Part shown: in pieces, positions 26,610 through 37,069 of the stretch
How the letters are laid out: each line of letters begins with the position of its first letter
Position numbering within the stretch: position 1 is the first letter of the stretch
Assembly (NCBI GenBank): GCA_900708905.1
Contig: CAADRB010000016.1
Location: 1,679,000 to 1,742,999 of the forward strand
Source: Hymenolepis diminuta
Lineage: Eukaryota > Platyhelminthes > Cestoda > Cyclophyllidea > Hymenolepididae
Direction of reading: 5' to 3'
Length of the DNA stretch: 64,000 nucleotides
Position numbers and translations under genes: made by a program
The notes under the pieces: model-generated
What the model saw: the letters and a program-made list of their open reading frames with translations, nothing else
The model's database searches: none
Told to the model about the DNA's origin: nothing

Positions 26610-26740
26610 AGAGAATGACTTATTTTCAACTTGCTGGCGTTTGCTGCACTGGCGCACGAGATATTCGATGTCATTGTCCATGTCTGGCCAGTAAGCACAT
26701 CCTCCGGCTATAGATTTCATCCGAGTTTCCAAATAATGGG
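26610..26740 (-). pseudogene. Isolated integrase zinc-binding fragment
   Basis: The minus strand reads RMKSIAGGCAYWPDMDND, then IEYLVRQCSKRQQ, matching the Ty3/Gypsy integrase N-terminal region (RMK.IARSYVYWP.MD.DIE..V..C.KCQQ). It resembles the remnant at 18200-18335 but is better preserved (YWPDMDND intact); the second Cys of the C-x2-C pair is Arg. No LTR or other pol domain adjoins it. Confidence 0.7.
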
Positions 26741-26769
26741 TAAATACATAAAATGTTCGAAAGAGCATG

Positions 26770-29700
26770 GAAAATATTTGGTCCTTTTCTCCATTTTTGC
26801 CTAATATTGGGATTGTTTCAAGAGAATTTTCCCATCTTTATTCAGATACTACAAGGTTGTTGTCAAATTAAGGAGGATTCTTTTCCATTAGTAAATATAT
26901 AAGACGAATGAGTTGCAATCACCAATTTAAAAAAAATAACTATATGATTATTCAGTTGTTCCTTAAAAGGGAAAAAGAGAATAAAACGCGTAAGAGATTT
27001 TTAAAATAATCATGAACCTTTGAACGTAGTTACTTGAACGGCTTGGAACTCCATTGAAGAACCTGTTGCTTTACGCTTTGCGTCATAATTCTTGGAGGTC
27101 CTCAATAAAATTTATTAGTGTCAAGACCGACTCTCATAATTAAACAGCCGATCAGTGAGCACAGATTACCAGGGAAATGAATTCATTCAGTAATCCAAGT
27201 GACAATTCATAGAATTAGGATCTTTGTATGTGAAGTACTCATTAAATATACGTCATATAGTCTAAACCCAAGAATCAAATGAGGAAAGGCTCTTTGATAC
27301 TTTGAGTTTACTCTCAAAATTTTTCGATTCATTCTCTTTATCATTTATAAGATTTTAATTACTTTCCCACAGTGAGAAATTAAATTTTTCATTGCTGTGG
27401 TCAAAAATAATACCTCCTCCGAGGTAGAATAAAATTTCAAAATGACAGATATTATTGTTAATGTCAAAATTAGATTACAAAGCCATTAATCAGATCAAAA
27501 GCTAATCTTTTAGTTATTAATGAATGCAAAGATGGCAATAAATATGCCTCTTTAATAACTATCTCCCAATAAAACTCATATGGAGTGCTATATGATATAT
27601 AACCGAAGCGATAATGCGTCGCCATAGATGTTTGTTTTAATGCGCGCGTTTATTCGTGCGCTCGCGCCAGGTAAAGTTTGAGAATTGACGGTGATGGTTT
27701 TAATAAATCATAGGGGTATATCAAAGGAATCGCTAATGAAGCTATGAAAAAAATTTTAAAGTCGTTATCTAAGCACCTCTTAAGTGCCTTTATATTACAA
27801 ATTAACCGCACCGCATCCCACCTTCTTCTTAAATATGGTTATACAGTTGGGCATGGTAGAAATGTCGACAGTGATATGAATAACTGATAAATAAAGGTGA
27901 TTTTGTAATTTCGGTGGACTTCAGTGTTGGTTACAAATACGAAGAACAGCTGAATGAGCCTGCTGAGCTGATTAACGAATAAGCCTAGATTTCAAATTCC
28001 ATCCCCAATTCTCCCTAAATGAAAGTGCAGAGTTATGTACCCGTTTGACTGAATAGTTGAATACATGTTAACTTTGTAAATAAATGGAAGGTTTTAATTA
28101 TAAAATAACTATAACTGAGATTCTCTATGCTGTGAAGCTAAAAATATATCCACCAATTTGAAGGAACAGATGTTAGACCCTGGGCATATATTAGAGTAAT
28201 ATCGGTATTATATAATTTTGCTGGTAACTAATTATTTAAGGAAAGTTCATTATAAAGCAAATTCTTTACCAGACTTTTCCAAGGACATTCTTCTGAACTT
28301 TCAATACAAAGTTTATTTATTGTACTTAAACAGAAGAGCTTTCAAACATATGAGCTGATTAAACAGTCAAATGTTGGAGGGGTAGAAAACGAAATTCATC
28401 GCATCAAAAGCATTTTTTTCATGATAATTTCTTTAAGTAAGATTAAATTGCAAATCTTATGAAGCTAAAAGTACCCAGACCCCAGAGGAGAGAGAAGACA
28501 GATGTTCTCTGACCTCTGGAGTCTTATTAGCACACATTAAGGTTTCGTTCGACCTTTGAATAGTGTTAGGATTAATCGAATATGGCTGAATCGCTCACCG
28601 AACTTTCGTGTTGGAGATCATGATTGATCAGAAGATAACCAAATCGATGAATGGAGATTGACATCGCCATGTGGTGACCTACCAATGATAACGACATTGA
28701 ATTTTCATTATTTCTCCTTTCCATCATTCATAAATTCTTCATATTTCTTCCATATTTTACTTAACAATTATAGCCTATTCTATCATGGTGAAATGTTTCA
28801 CATTTCTTACTTCAGGGTCTGATCAAGTTACAATGTGATTTTTTCCTTGGTGTTTAGAGCTGCTCCACTAATTACTTAAATTAAAAGGTAGGTCATGCCG
28901 TCTCCGCGAATCTATTATTTCTGATAGCCTGTCTTATCTGTTGATTTGAGTTCAAAGCCGAATTGAATGCTGGAAATGGCCATAATCATTGGTTAATGGT
29001 CATCTACTGCGTGACGGCTGCAGGAATATCTCATAAACGGAGGAACTTGAAGAAATGCTCCGACATCTCGATATAAATCAGTCATGTGTACGTCTGGACT
29101 TAATTACAATATTGATAGCGAATATTGACCATGACGTTATGTTTTGGCCTTTTGTCCAACAAGCGTCCTCCGCCTTAATCCATGTAGGTAACTTAATAAG
29201 CATTTAAATAAAATTTATATCACTATAACATATTTGTTAGCTGAACACATTAGAATGTGCTAGAGAATGACTCTTGCTAAACCCAGATAGGTAATTAGCC
29301 AACGTCTGACATCTGTTCTTTGGCTCCTTATAGAGATAAGGGCATCGAAATTGTATGACCAAATGTAGTGGGGGGNNNNGGGAGAGAAGGGGGCTACTTA
29401 TTAAAGGAAAATAACAGAACTCTCCTTAACTTAGACTTCTCTCTCTAAACGATATCGGCAATCTTTATCCGAATGTATCGCATCTATATTTAGAATTTTA
29501 ATAAAAATGCAGCATGATGATGAGGCACTCGTGACTATTTAAACCTGAAAACAAATGACTATTTGACCTTAGTTGGTGTTAAATCAAACTTGAAATTTCA
29601 AAGAAAAAATGAAACGGTGTTATTTAATACTGATTGGTTACTTACAAATAATAAGTAGAATATTATGATACTTAGAGGTGTTTTAAATCATTGAAGACGT

Positions 29701-30930
29701 CGCGATTTCATAGAGATTTGGATCCAAAATTAGTAAATAAAGCGGACAAAGCGATTATGGTTAAAGTTATGAATAAAGAAAATTTTTAATTACAAGTCCG
29801 ACTAACTGATTTTTGCACATCATGGGAAACCCAAATAATTATTAAAAGAAGGAAAAAAACTTTCATGTGAATTTAGGCACAATGAAAAATCTAATGAAGA
29901 AAATAACCTTTATGTACCTTGTAATCTCTTAATGGTAATATGAAGACTAAATTATAATCAATGAATAGAATTCTGAATTTTAGAAATAAGGAAAGAGGTG
30001 AATGTCAGATTGGAATGGATTTCAAAAACAGCATGAGAATGAAAGTGCCATCCTAGAGTCCCTCTTAAATGAAATTCACATTTTCTATAATTTTTACTGA
30101 CTGGTCTTTCTTTCATAGGACTAAGCCAATTTACCTCAGTAGACTTCTACATTGGTCGCAACCTCATTGGCGCACTGAATTACATTTCTAAAATCGTATT
30201 CCTATCGACTTTTAGTTTGAGTCTGATTACTGAGATAAAAGAAACTAGTAGCTTAAGATGACACGTAATTTAAATCAGGATTCCCAGATCACTGTCATCA
30301 TTTTTCGTGACCTCACTCGATAAGCACCGTGCCTTGATATATTTATATCTAGTAGCCGATAATATTTTGTTCGTTTAGAAATTACAATACTTAAAATGAG
30401 ATTTCAGATAGGAATTTGTTATTTTAGGGGTTTTTATATACCAATTAATTTACGTTCAGAACCCACGTGTGTATTCAATCAGCTCTGATTTTCTAAATGA
30501 ATGGAATGCTGATAGATATTTTTAGATCGATTTTTTCTCATGTGAATATGGTAGATATCATAAAGCGAAGTGACTTTATTTAATAATAATGGTTACTAAA
30601 TGAGCCATCCTAGAGAAGATTAGATATTGAGGGGGAAAAGTAAATATAATATGGTTAAAATTTCAGCAAGACATCTGCAAAATTTGCGAAAGCTCAATAA
30701 ATTTGTGACCTGAACACATCTGATTGGTTGGACTGCCTTTTAATTAACCAAAGACGTGGCAGTTAATGACAATGACTAATGTTGACCTTTAGTACTCTAT
30801 AATTTAGTACTGCAACAATTTAAGTAATTCCAATTCAGATTCACGTTTTATCCAACATCCTGCATATATAATTTGAGAATATTAAGCATCAGAATTTATT
30901 TCAATCATACTTTTTGATTTTACAAAACTC
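26770..30930. other. AT-rich stretch, no gene recognised
   Basis: No open frame of 60 codons or more was noted here and nothing resembles a protein. A CpG-rich patch lies at about 27605-27675. The sequence gap at 29376 is listed separately. Confidence 0.5.
29376..29379. other. Four-base N gap inside a G run
   Basis: Four N flanked by G runs (GGGGG before, GGGAGAGAAGGGGG after). A four-base N run suggests consensus failure in a homopolymer or purine tract rather than a sized scaffold gap. Confidence 0.95.
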
Positions 30931-30934
30931 ATAA

Positions 30935-31034
30935 ATGGATTAGCTTTTGTGTTAAGTTGCTATATTACAGAGCTCTCTAAATTGGTTTGCTCTCCAAGAT
31001 TACTACCAGGTCTTCTATTCTCTTACGTTATTAC
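30935..31034 (+). repeat. Truncated 5' LTR of element 2
   Basis: Only the last 100 bp or so of the LTR are present, beginning near TTAGCTTTTGTGTTAAGTTGC, a variant shared with LTR A at 16.27 kb and absent from the 5' LTR of element 1. It differs from the element 1 LTR at several sites, although the adjoining internal sequence matches. Confidence 0.7.
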
Positions 31035-31049
31035 CGATCTGGCCACACA

Positions 31050-31940
31050 ATGATGGACTCAATCGAAACTGCGAATATTTCGGCTGTTGTTCGAGGCATC
31101 GTGAAGCAAATGAATTTTTTGAAGCCTGATAAGGATCCCGAAGACTACGTTAAGAACGTTGGTGAGTTCCTTCATGAACCCTGTGTAGGTGAAGTGTTTG
31201 CGACTTGGTATGCTCGGAATCGAGACGTCTGTGAAACTGGAATGGTAGGGTAACCGGACAGAACGAGAATCACCATGCTGTTCCGGAAGTTCAACAAAAG
31301 TGACCCCGATCTCTATCTGGCCTACCTCCTACCACTTTCGTCAAAGGACTTGACTTTTGAGGAGACGATCCAAAAGTTCGAGAAGGTGCTTGATGACAAT
31401 GTCTCCCTCTTCAATAGGTATCATTAGCGCCTTAATTTGGTCGTACACGAAGGTGAAGATATTCACAAGCACACAGACATTGTGAATTGAATGTACAACG
31501 CATTCTCGTATGGGCGGCTGAAGAAAGACCAATTCAGATGCCCTATGTTCAGTCAGGGTCTTTGTCCAGTATGTTATGCGCAAATTCGCCTGAAATCATT
31601 GACCGTTATGGATTTGAGACCAGATGTTATGTTACACAACTTGGTGGATAAATACAACAACGTTCGAAGCCTCATCACCAACTCAAACATGGTTGAAAGC
31701 AAGGAAACTCCAACATTCCTAACCAAGAAACACGATATTGATCGAAAGATCGATCGATAGACTGAAAATAGTATGATGCCGCAGCCCCAGATACGGCAGA
31801 CGTATCCCAATAATTATAAACCTTGTTGTAAACCGAGGTGCCGATTTTGTGGTGGTTTCCACTTCCATGGTGACTGTCCCTTCTTTAAACATCAGTGCCA
31901 GGACTGCAATTTGTACTGTCACAAGGAAGAATTCTGCCAG
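31050..31940 (+). pseudogene. Gag remnant with twin zinc knuckles (element 2)
   Basis: Same content and same interruptions as the gag remnant at 20390-21269 in the opposite orientation: start ATGATG, LTFEETIQKFEKVL, SLFNRYH then a stop, and the knuckles CRFCGGFHFHGDC and CQDCNLYCHKEEFC near 31840-31940. Sharing of the same stop codons means the copies separated after the gene had died. Confidence 0.8.
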
Positions 31941-32421
31941 GGCAGTCAACGACGGCCGTACCCAGACTGCAAGAGAGGTCCCTATCAGGCTCAACATCAC
32001 CAAGCGCATAGCATACTAACCACAATGCAGGCTAATGCAAGTAGACGTCGCTATGAAACCCTATGCACTTACGGGTACTTCTTGGGTTGCAGGTTGACAC
32101 TGAGTCAGACATCACCATAGTTTCAAATGAGGCGTTGAAAATTCTTGGTAGCCCCAAGGTAGATGCTGTTCCTTTCGAAGCATCTAGTGCCCCAGGTGAT
32201 GCAGTGTAACTATCGGGAGTGATGGAATGGGAGGCAGCCTCCAAAGGAAAAAGCGTCGTCACTGTGTTACGTGGGTGATTGTGATATCAACCACTTCGGA
32301 GTGGACTGGATCAACATGTCCAATGTTCTCGAGCTTAATATCCAAGTGCAACTTGCCAACAAATGCGAATAAAAGAGGTGATGAAGTGATTCGCAGCCGT
32401 GTTCGAGGATACCTTGGGAAA

Positions 32422-32565
32422 GTACACGCATATTTGCTATAACGTGCCCTTTGTTCTGCTGTGCATCATTGACTTCTGTGTCATTTTACTGTATTGCCTA
32501 GTTTTCTAGATTGGTTTGCTCTGCGAGCTTACTACCAAGACTTCTTGTTTGTTACATTCATGTCG
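32422..32565 (+). repeat. Truncated 3' LTR of element 2
   Basis: It begins abruptly with TACACGC after the protease-region sequence ACCTTGGGAAAG, and aligns with the second half of LTR A (TAACGTG/AAACGTG, CTTCTGTGT, TTTTCTAGATTG, TTACTACC). It ends near TTGTTTGTTACATT. It is diverged from the element's own 5' LTR remnant. Confidence 0.65.
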
Positions 32566-33520
32566 AATACGACTGTCGTCTTAGCAGAAAGTTGTTGAGG
32601 TTATCATAATTGCATTTCTCGCATGCATGTAATTGGAGACAGAAGTTTAAAACTTTGTGAGGAATGCGTAATTTATCCAGCGCTATATCCCGAATTAGAA
32701 TAAAGAATTATAATTAAGTCATGTGGATTGGAATCATATCGATCGAATAGGTGGTATTAGTCAAGTCACTCATGTCACCGATCAGTAGAGAGGTGGCCAG
32801 GAAGTTACCCAAATTTTTAGATAAATAAATCAAGTTTTATACAAAACAGTTCTCCGTTAGACGACATTCATGTCTCACCGTCGACGCCTCGGCGTGATGA
32901 TTGGCACTTGTTTGGGTATCTATGCCTACGTACGCACGCAAAAGCTGAACCGGCTGTGGGTACTGTAGTCGAAATCTTATCGTCAGTCAATCATTTCTCA
33001 ACGCCACGCGTTGATTGACATTTGCTGTCGATAATAGAAGTCATCAGTTTTAACCCCAAAATCTTTATTTTTGTAGAATAGAATGTAGACAATTTCCTTA
33101 AACTCATTTTATCTTAATTATAATATTCACAACTTCTAGGAGATTACTTAGCATTTAAATCTAAGTCACCAGTATCATATATTATATTCGGGATATTGAT
33201 TATTATTAGCAAAAATGAGATAGACATACCCGGGGTATTTTATAATAGTTACATGCATGTTAATATTGACAAACAAAATTTCTCAATTAGGAATATCTGT
33301 ACTTTTACTCAGTCTCTGCTATATCATCAGCATTATATTTAGTGCTTTACTTCTTATCTCACTCCTACCTTTCATGTTATATACTTTCTGATCAATTATT
33401 AATAAATTAAAATAATTAATAAATAAGTTAAGTTAATTTAATATGTGATAATCCAATGGGTTCACGTATATTAGCGCCACCAGACGTGAATAGTTCGCCA
33501 ATATATTCAACACCCTTCAC
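32566..33520. other. Non-coding stretch
   Basis: Nothing recognised. A CpG-richer patch at about 32870-33010 (GTCGACGCCTCGGCG) stands out in the AT-rich surroundings, but no motif or frame explains it. Confidence 0.4.
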
Positions 33521-33654
33521 CAGAATAAGGGGCCAACTCATATTGTATAAAAAGGCATTTCGACACGCTTCTTCATGCAATCCGAAATAAGCAGAATACA
33601 CGTAATGTGAAGCTCGATCTTTTGTCGCCATAAAAGCTTGAAGCCTGTTCGGCA
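33521..33654 (-). CDS. Putative exon, unknown gene
   Basis: On the minus strand an ATTATTGCAG acceptor is followed by an open stretch including RLQAFMATKDRASHYVY and GLHEEACRNAFLYNMSWP, ending at CTG|GTGAAG. The frame remains open to a stop at 33428, so it may instead be terminal. The amino-acid mix is protein-like, but the family is unknown and it does not join in phase to the exon-like stretch at 34816-35027. Confidence 0.2.
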
Positions 33655-33789
33655 CTGCAATAATCTAGGAGCCTACTAGACGTAGGAAGAGAAAAACGGA
33701 GCACTGTGATTTCAAGGCACTTATCAGCTTAATTTGGAAGCATGTTTTACTTTGAATAACGGCGTAAATGATGTGCGCCAATCATTACT

Positions 33790-33910
33790 GTTAATTAACT
33801 GTCGTATCCGATTGGTTAAATAGTGGACAATTCGATTAATGATGTTTGACCTCGTTATATCATGGCCTGCCATGGTGATGCTGTTGAAGTGATATCACAC
33901 ATCCTCTGAA
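33790..33910 (+). repeat. Dispersed repeat, copy 2
   Basis: Partner of 24180-24320 in the same orientation, with the core TCATGGCCTGCCATGGTGAT and then GTTGAAGTGATAT. It contains an inverted CATGGC/GCCATG pair. Confidence 0.3.
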
Positions 33911-34815
33911 CGGTACAGTAGTATTTAGATTTCTTACTAATACTGCAGTGGTTTAAGGTCAATAATATTACATAAACGATCCAATAATTCAGCAAAACAA
34001 TTCAAGATCAGCTATTAATTCCCCATTAATAATGACCAAAAATGTATGATACACTGCCCAATTTGTTGCAAGTAACTCTTCTGTTAATTCATAAGTCGTA
34101 AAAATCTCCCAGGTAAATGAATTCCAATTCGAAATTCAGTTAATTAAATGGAATATACTAATAGAGAAACAGTATACTACTAACAATCTCTCAGTAAGCA
34201 GCTTGTATAGATATTCCTAATTCATAAGATTTTGGCCCATACCAATCACGATCCCATCGAAAAACTGCATGGAGTGTTACAGAAAGAAAAAATAGAAGTC
34301 GCTTTTACGTCACTCCAGCACTGCACGAAGTATCATACCTAATATGACCCTTCCTACCAGGTACAGGCGCTATGTTTAACAGCCCGAAAAGTTTTAATCA
34401 TCATCAAAAATCAGTAAGATGGTGTAACGTTGGTGTTTAGTCCACTCCTTTTAATCACACTTTATGTCAAGTCACTAACCATTCGATTTTTAACCTCATT
34501 CTCTCCCCAAATCACAAGAAAATAGTAACACCATTAAATACTGAAAATGTTAAGACCCACAAAATGTGCGACTATATTATAAGTGATAAAACAGAGGAGT
34601 TCAACAGGCGCGCATTGACGTTACAGCACTAATTCTCAATCAGCAGCCATTGTTTATGAACACAATAGCCGAATATTCGATAGTAAAAACGTTCATAAGC
34701 AACCATGATTCAACCTTATACTAGTCCAGTCGAAAATATTCGCCCATAAAGAGGTAGCATGCATAGAAATTCATCAATGTTCAGCACAACATTTCAAAAC
34801 AAGTAAAAATAACAC

Positions 34816-35027
34816 CTTAAATAAATATCTGGAAAATTCCCATTGATCGAACCGCTTAGGACTATTTCGACCAGATAGTCACCATCCTTAAAAACGATGA
34901 ACCATACATAATACAGATCTTCACTCGACCCGTTTATGTCCGATTTCCCAGAAGTTATCTGGTCGCTTGATTTTATCCACAAACCCCCATTCGACCCAGC
35001 TACGACCTTAGATAATGTTGAGAACGT
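34816..35027 (-). CDS. Putative 71-codon exon, unknown gene
   Basis: A textbook acceptor (GCATTTTTTAG) opens a 212-nt stretch without stops, ending at AAG|GTGTTA. The product includes TLSKVVAGSNGGLWIKSS, then EDLYYVWFIVFKDGDYLVEI and SGSINGNFPDIYL, a beta-rich pattern of alternating hydrophobic residues that could belong to an immunoglobulin-like or GOLD-like sandwich (a guess from the pattern only). It lies 0.9 kb downstream of RPL17 on the same strand. No flanking exon was joined with confidence. Confidence 0.38.
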
Positions 35028-35350
35028 CTAAAAAATGCACTATGATAGAGAAGTCATAAAGCTACTATAATTGATAGGGATGCAAGTTGAGATTATGACA
35101 CCAATACTCAGTCAACTGCTGAGAAGCGGTTACAAACGAATCGTCGGTGGCAAGTTAAAGAAGCGTCCATGGACCATATTACGCAGTCTTGCCCACTGAG
35201 TTTACGAGACAGTAATATTGCATAAATCGACCAGCTACATCACAACTTGAAAAAATCTTATACTATTCGATTAGACCAAAACCGGTCAAAAATCCGTACA
35301 AATCGCTGATAGTCTAACTATCATCAAAAATAGACTGGGAAGATACTAGG

Positions 35351-35461
35351 TCAGGTAGTTTTAGTCCTGGATATTAACTGGTTTTCCAATCTTTGTTTCG
35401 CATCACGGACAACATAATCAAAAATGACCCCGACAGCCAAAGTTCTTCGGAACTTTAAAAA
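35351..35461 (-). CDS. Putative short terminal exon, unknown gene
   Basis: After TTTGCTCAG on the minus strand a 36-codon frame reads FRRTLAVGVIFDYVVRD, then AKQRLENQLISR, and stops. The second half looks helical. No in-phase connection to the exon-like stretch at 34816-35027 was found, so they may belong to different genes or one may be chance. Confidence 0.2.
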   Translation of the reverse strand, partial: FLKFRRTLAVGVIFDYVVRDAKQRLENQLISRTKTT

Positions 35462-35941
35462 CTGAGCAAAGACGTCTAAATGTAGGGAAAATGCATCAAT
35501 AAAGTACATTCACAAAGCAACCTACCTCTACGTAAAGCGTGGCGGATTAGGACTCGCTCAGAGACGCAAGGATTACACATGGTTTGACTAAATCTTACGA
35601 ATGAACGCCATCTTTAGCTTTATGCCAGAATCCTCGATTTAAAAACCAAATTAGAAATTTCTCAATAAGTAACATCAGCTGAAAAGAGTAGCGCATAAAA
35701 TAGTAGAATAGCTTAAAGTGAATTAATAAAATTACGGCAACTGATCCGATACCTAACTCAAGTATAGTCCATTAGACAATCGACCGGCAGTTAAAATTCT
35801 ACAACATATAAGTGAGAAAAAAGGCATAAACTGACAAATCAGTGAAACATTAACATTACAAATCATGTACCTTATAGTATCGATATAAAATTCAAATAGT
35901 ACAACTAAGAAAAAAATTGTTCAGACCATTTACAAACAACT

Positions 35942-35947
35942 TTTATT
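35942..35947 (-). terminator. Poly(A) signal of RPL17
   Basis: AATAAA on the minus strand, starting 14 nt after the RPL17 stop codon, implying a very short 3' UTR as is usual for ribosomal-protein genes. Confidence 0.6.
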
Positions 35948-35960
35948 GAAGATATATTAC

Positions 35961-36573
35961 TTAAAAATCTTCAGCTTTCATAGCCTGACGCTTTAGCTTC
36001 TTCTTAGACTCCTTCTTTTTAGCTGGCGCGGCAGCAGCAGCAGCAACTTTGGGAACGACGTCTTCCTTAGTCGCCAGTACAACCTCAACATGACATGGGT
36101 AGGACATATAGGGATTGATGCGACCATGGGCACGGTATGTACGTCGTCTCATGGCAGGCGCAGGGTTTGCCTAAAACATTTGATTATTGATTACTAAAAA
36201 TTACCTGAATGTGTTTAATAAACAGGCGAGAAGCCTCTCCACCCTTGATGTCTTTGTTAACTCCATTGCTGAAGGCATTGTGGAGGAGATGAAGAATCAT
36301 CTCTGCAGACTTCTTCGGCCAACGACCTTGCACACAGCCAAAAGCTTTAGCTTGGGCATGACGACCAACGCTGCCGTTGAATCTACGGAAAGGAACGATC
36401 TCCTTCTTGGCGATCACATTCTTTAGGTATGCCTGGGCGCGGGCAAGAGTCATTCCCTTAATTGCCTGGCAAACTTCATGGGTATTTTTGAAATGCACAC
36501 GCCAATAAGATCCACGAGCTTTGCAAGTTCGGGACTCATCCTCAGTTTTCGGCTCATAACTATATCGCACCAT
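35961..36573 (-). CDS. RPL17: Large-subunit ribosomal protein L17 (uL22)
   Basis: Cytosolic 60S protein uL22, which lines the nascent-peptide exit tunnel. There are two exons: 36205-36573 (123 codons) and 35961-36170 (69 codons plus stop), separated by a 34-nt GT-AG intron. The product is 192 aa against 184 in human. Family signatures are MVRYSYEP at the N-terminus, [46 protein letters not shown] and, in exon 2, [20 protein letters not shown]. The C-terminal tail is Ala- and Lys-rich ([20 protein letters not shown]). The start is the ATG at 36573; the frame extends two codons upstream without another ATG. An acceptor-like TTTTAG lies 16 nt before the ATG. Intact and very likely functional. 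Confidence 0.97.
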
Positions 36574-36589
36574 CGTCAACGCTCGTTTG

Positions 36590-37063
36590 CTAAAAGTGCG
36601 CTGCCCCTCAATTGATAGACTAAAACAACCAGTGTTTAATATTTTGTAAATGAGTGAACACCAATTAAATATTTAAATTTAACTCATGTAAAATCTATCA
36701 TTGGTTTAATATGCAAAACTTGAATTTATGTTAATCAATCGTGTTACAGTTATGTTCTTTAACATAAAATTATTCATTCTTAAAAAATGAAACCCGATCT
36801 GATTTTAATAATCAAAGATTAGAGAAGAAATGAAAGGCTTTCATTTGTAATTTTAATCCATTTTCATTTTACATTATTTTATGCGACGTATCTGCACATG
36901 TACTCACTTTATATTGTTTTTAGGGTATAATTTTTTAATACATGCATTTTGTATGTCGCTTTTCGTTATTCTGTTTCCCACATAATAATTCCAAATATTT
37001 TGCCTATTTTGTCTCTCTATGAACTGATTTTAATTCCAGTTAATAGTAATATTTCCTCCATAG
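36590..37063. promoter_or_regulatory. Shared promoter region between RPL17 and PCNP
   Basis: The two genes are divergent, with start codons about 500 bp apart, so this AT-rich interval must hold both promoters. At each edge an AG acceptor sits just before the ATG (TTTTAG 16 nt before RPL17, CTCCATAG 6 nt before PCNP). These could be 3' ends of 5'-UTR introns or spliced-leader trans-splice sites. No TATA box or named element was assigned. Confidence 0.45.
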
Positions 37064-37069
37064 GTCATC

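Larger units (their letters stand above)
30935..32565 (+). mobile_element. Shortened inverted copy of the Ty3/Gypsy-like element (element 2)
   Basis: It has a truncated 5' LTR (about 30935-31034), then gag, zinc knuckles and a protease start, cut at about 32421 and joined directly to a truncated 3' LTR (about 32422-32565). RT, RNase H and integrase are absent. Positions in the internal part correspond to element 1 by a constant sum of 52319 across its whole length, so there is no net indel, and all conceptual translations on both strands agree. It is non-autonomous and non-coding. Confidence 0.85.

Noticed and set aside
36574..36579. Two-codon N-terminal extension of RPL17
   Set aside because: It would need a TTG start; the ATG at 36573 gives the family's conserved MVRYS start.
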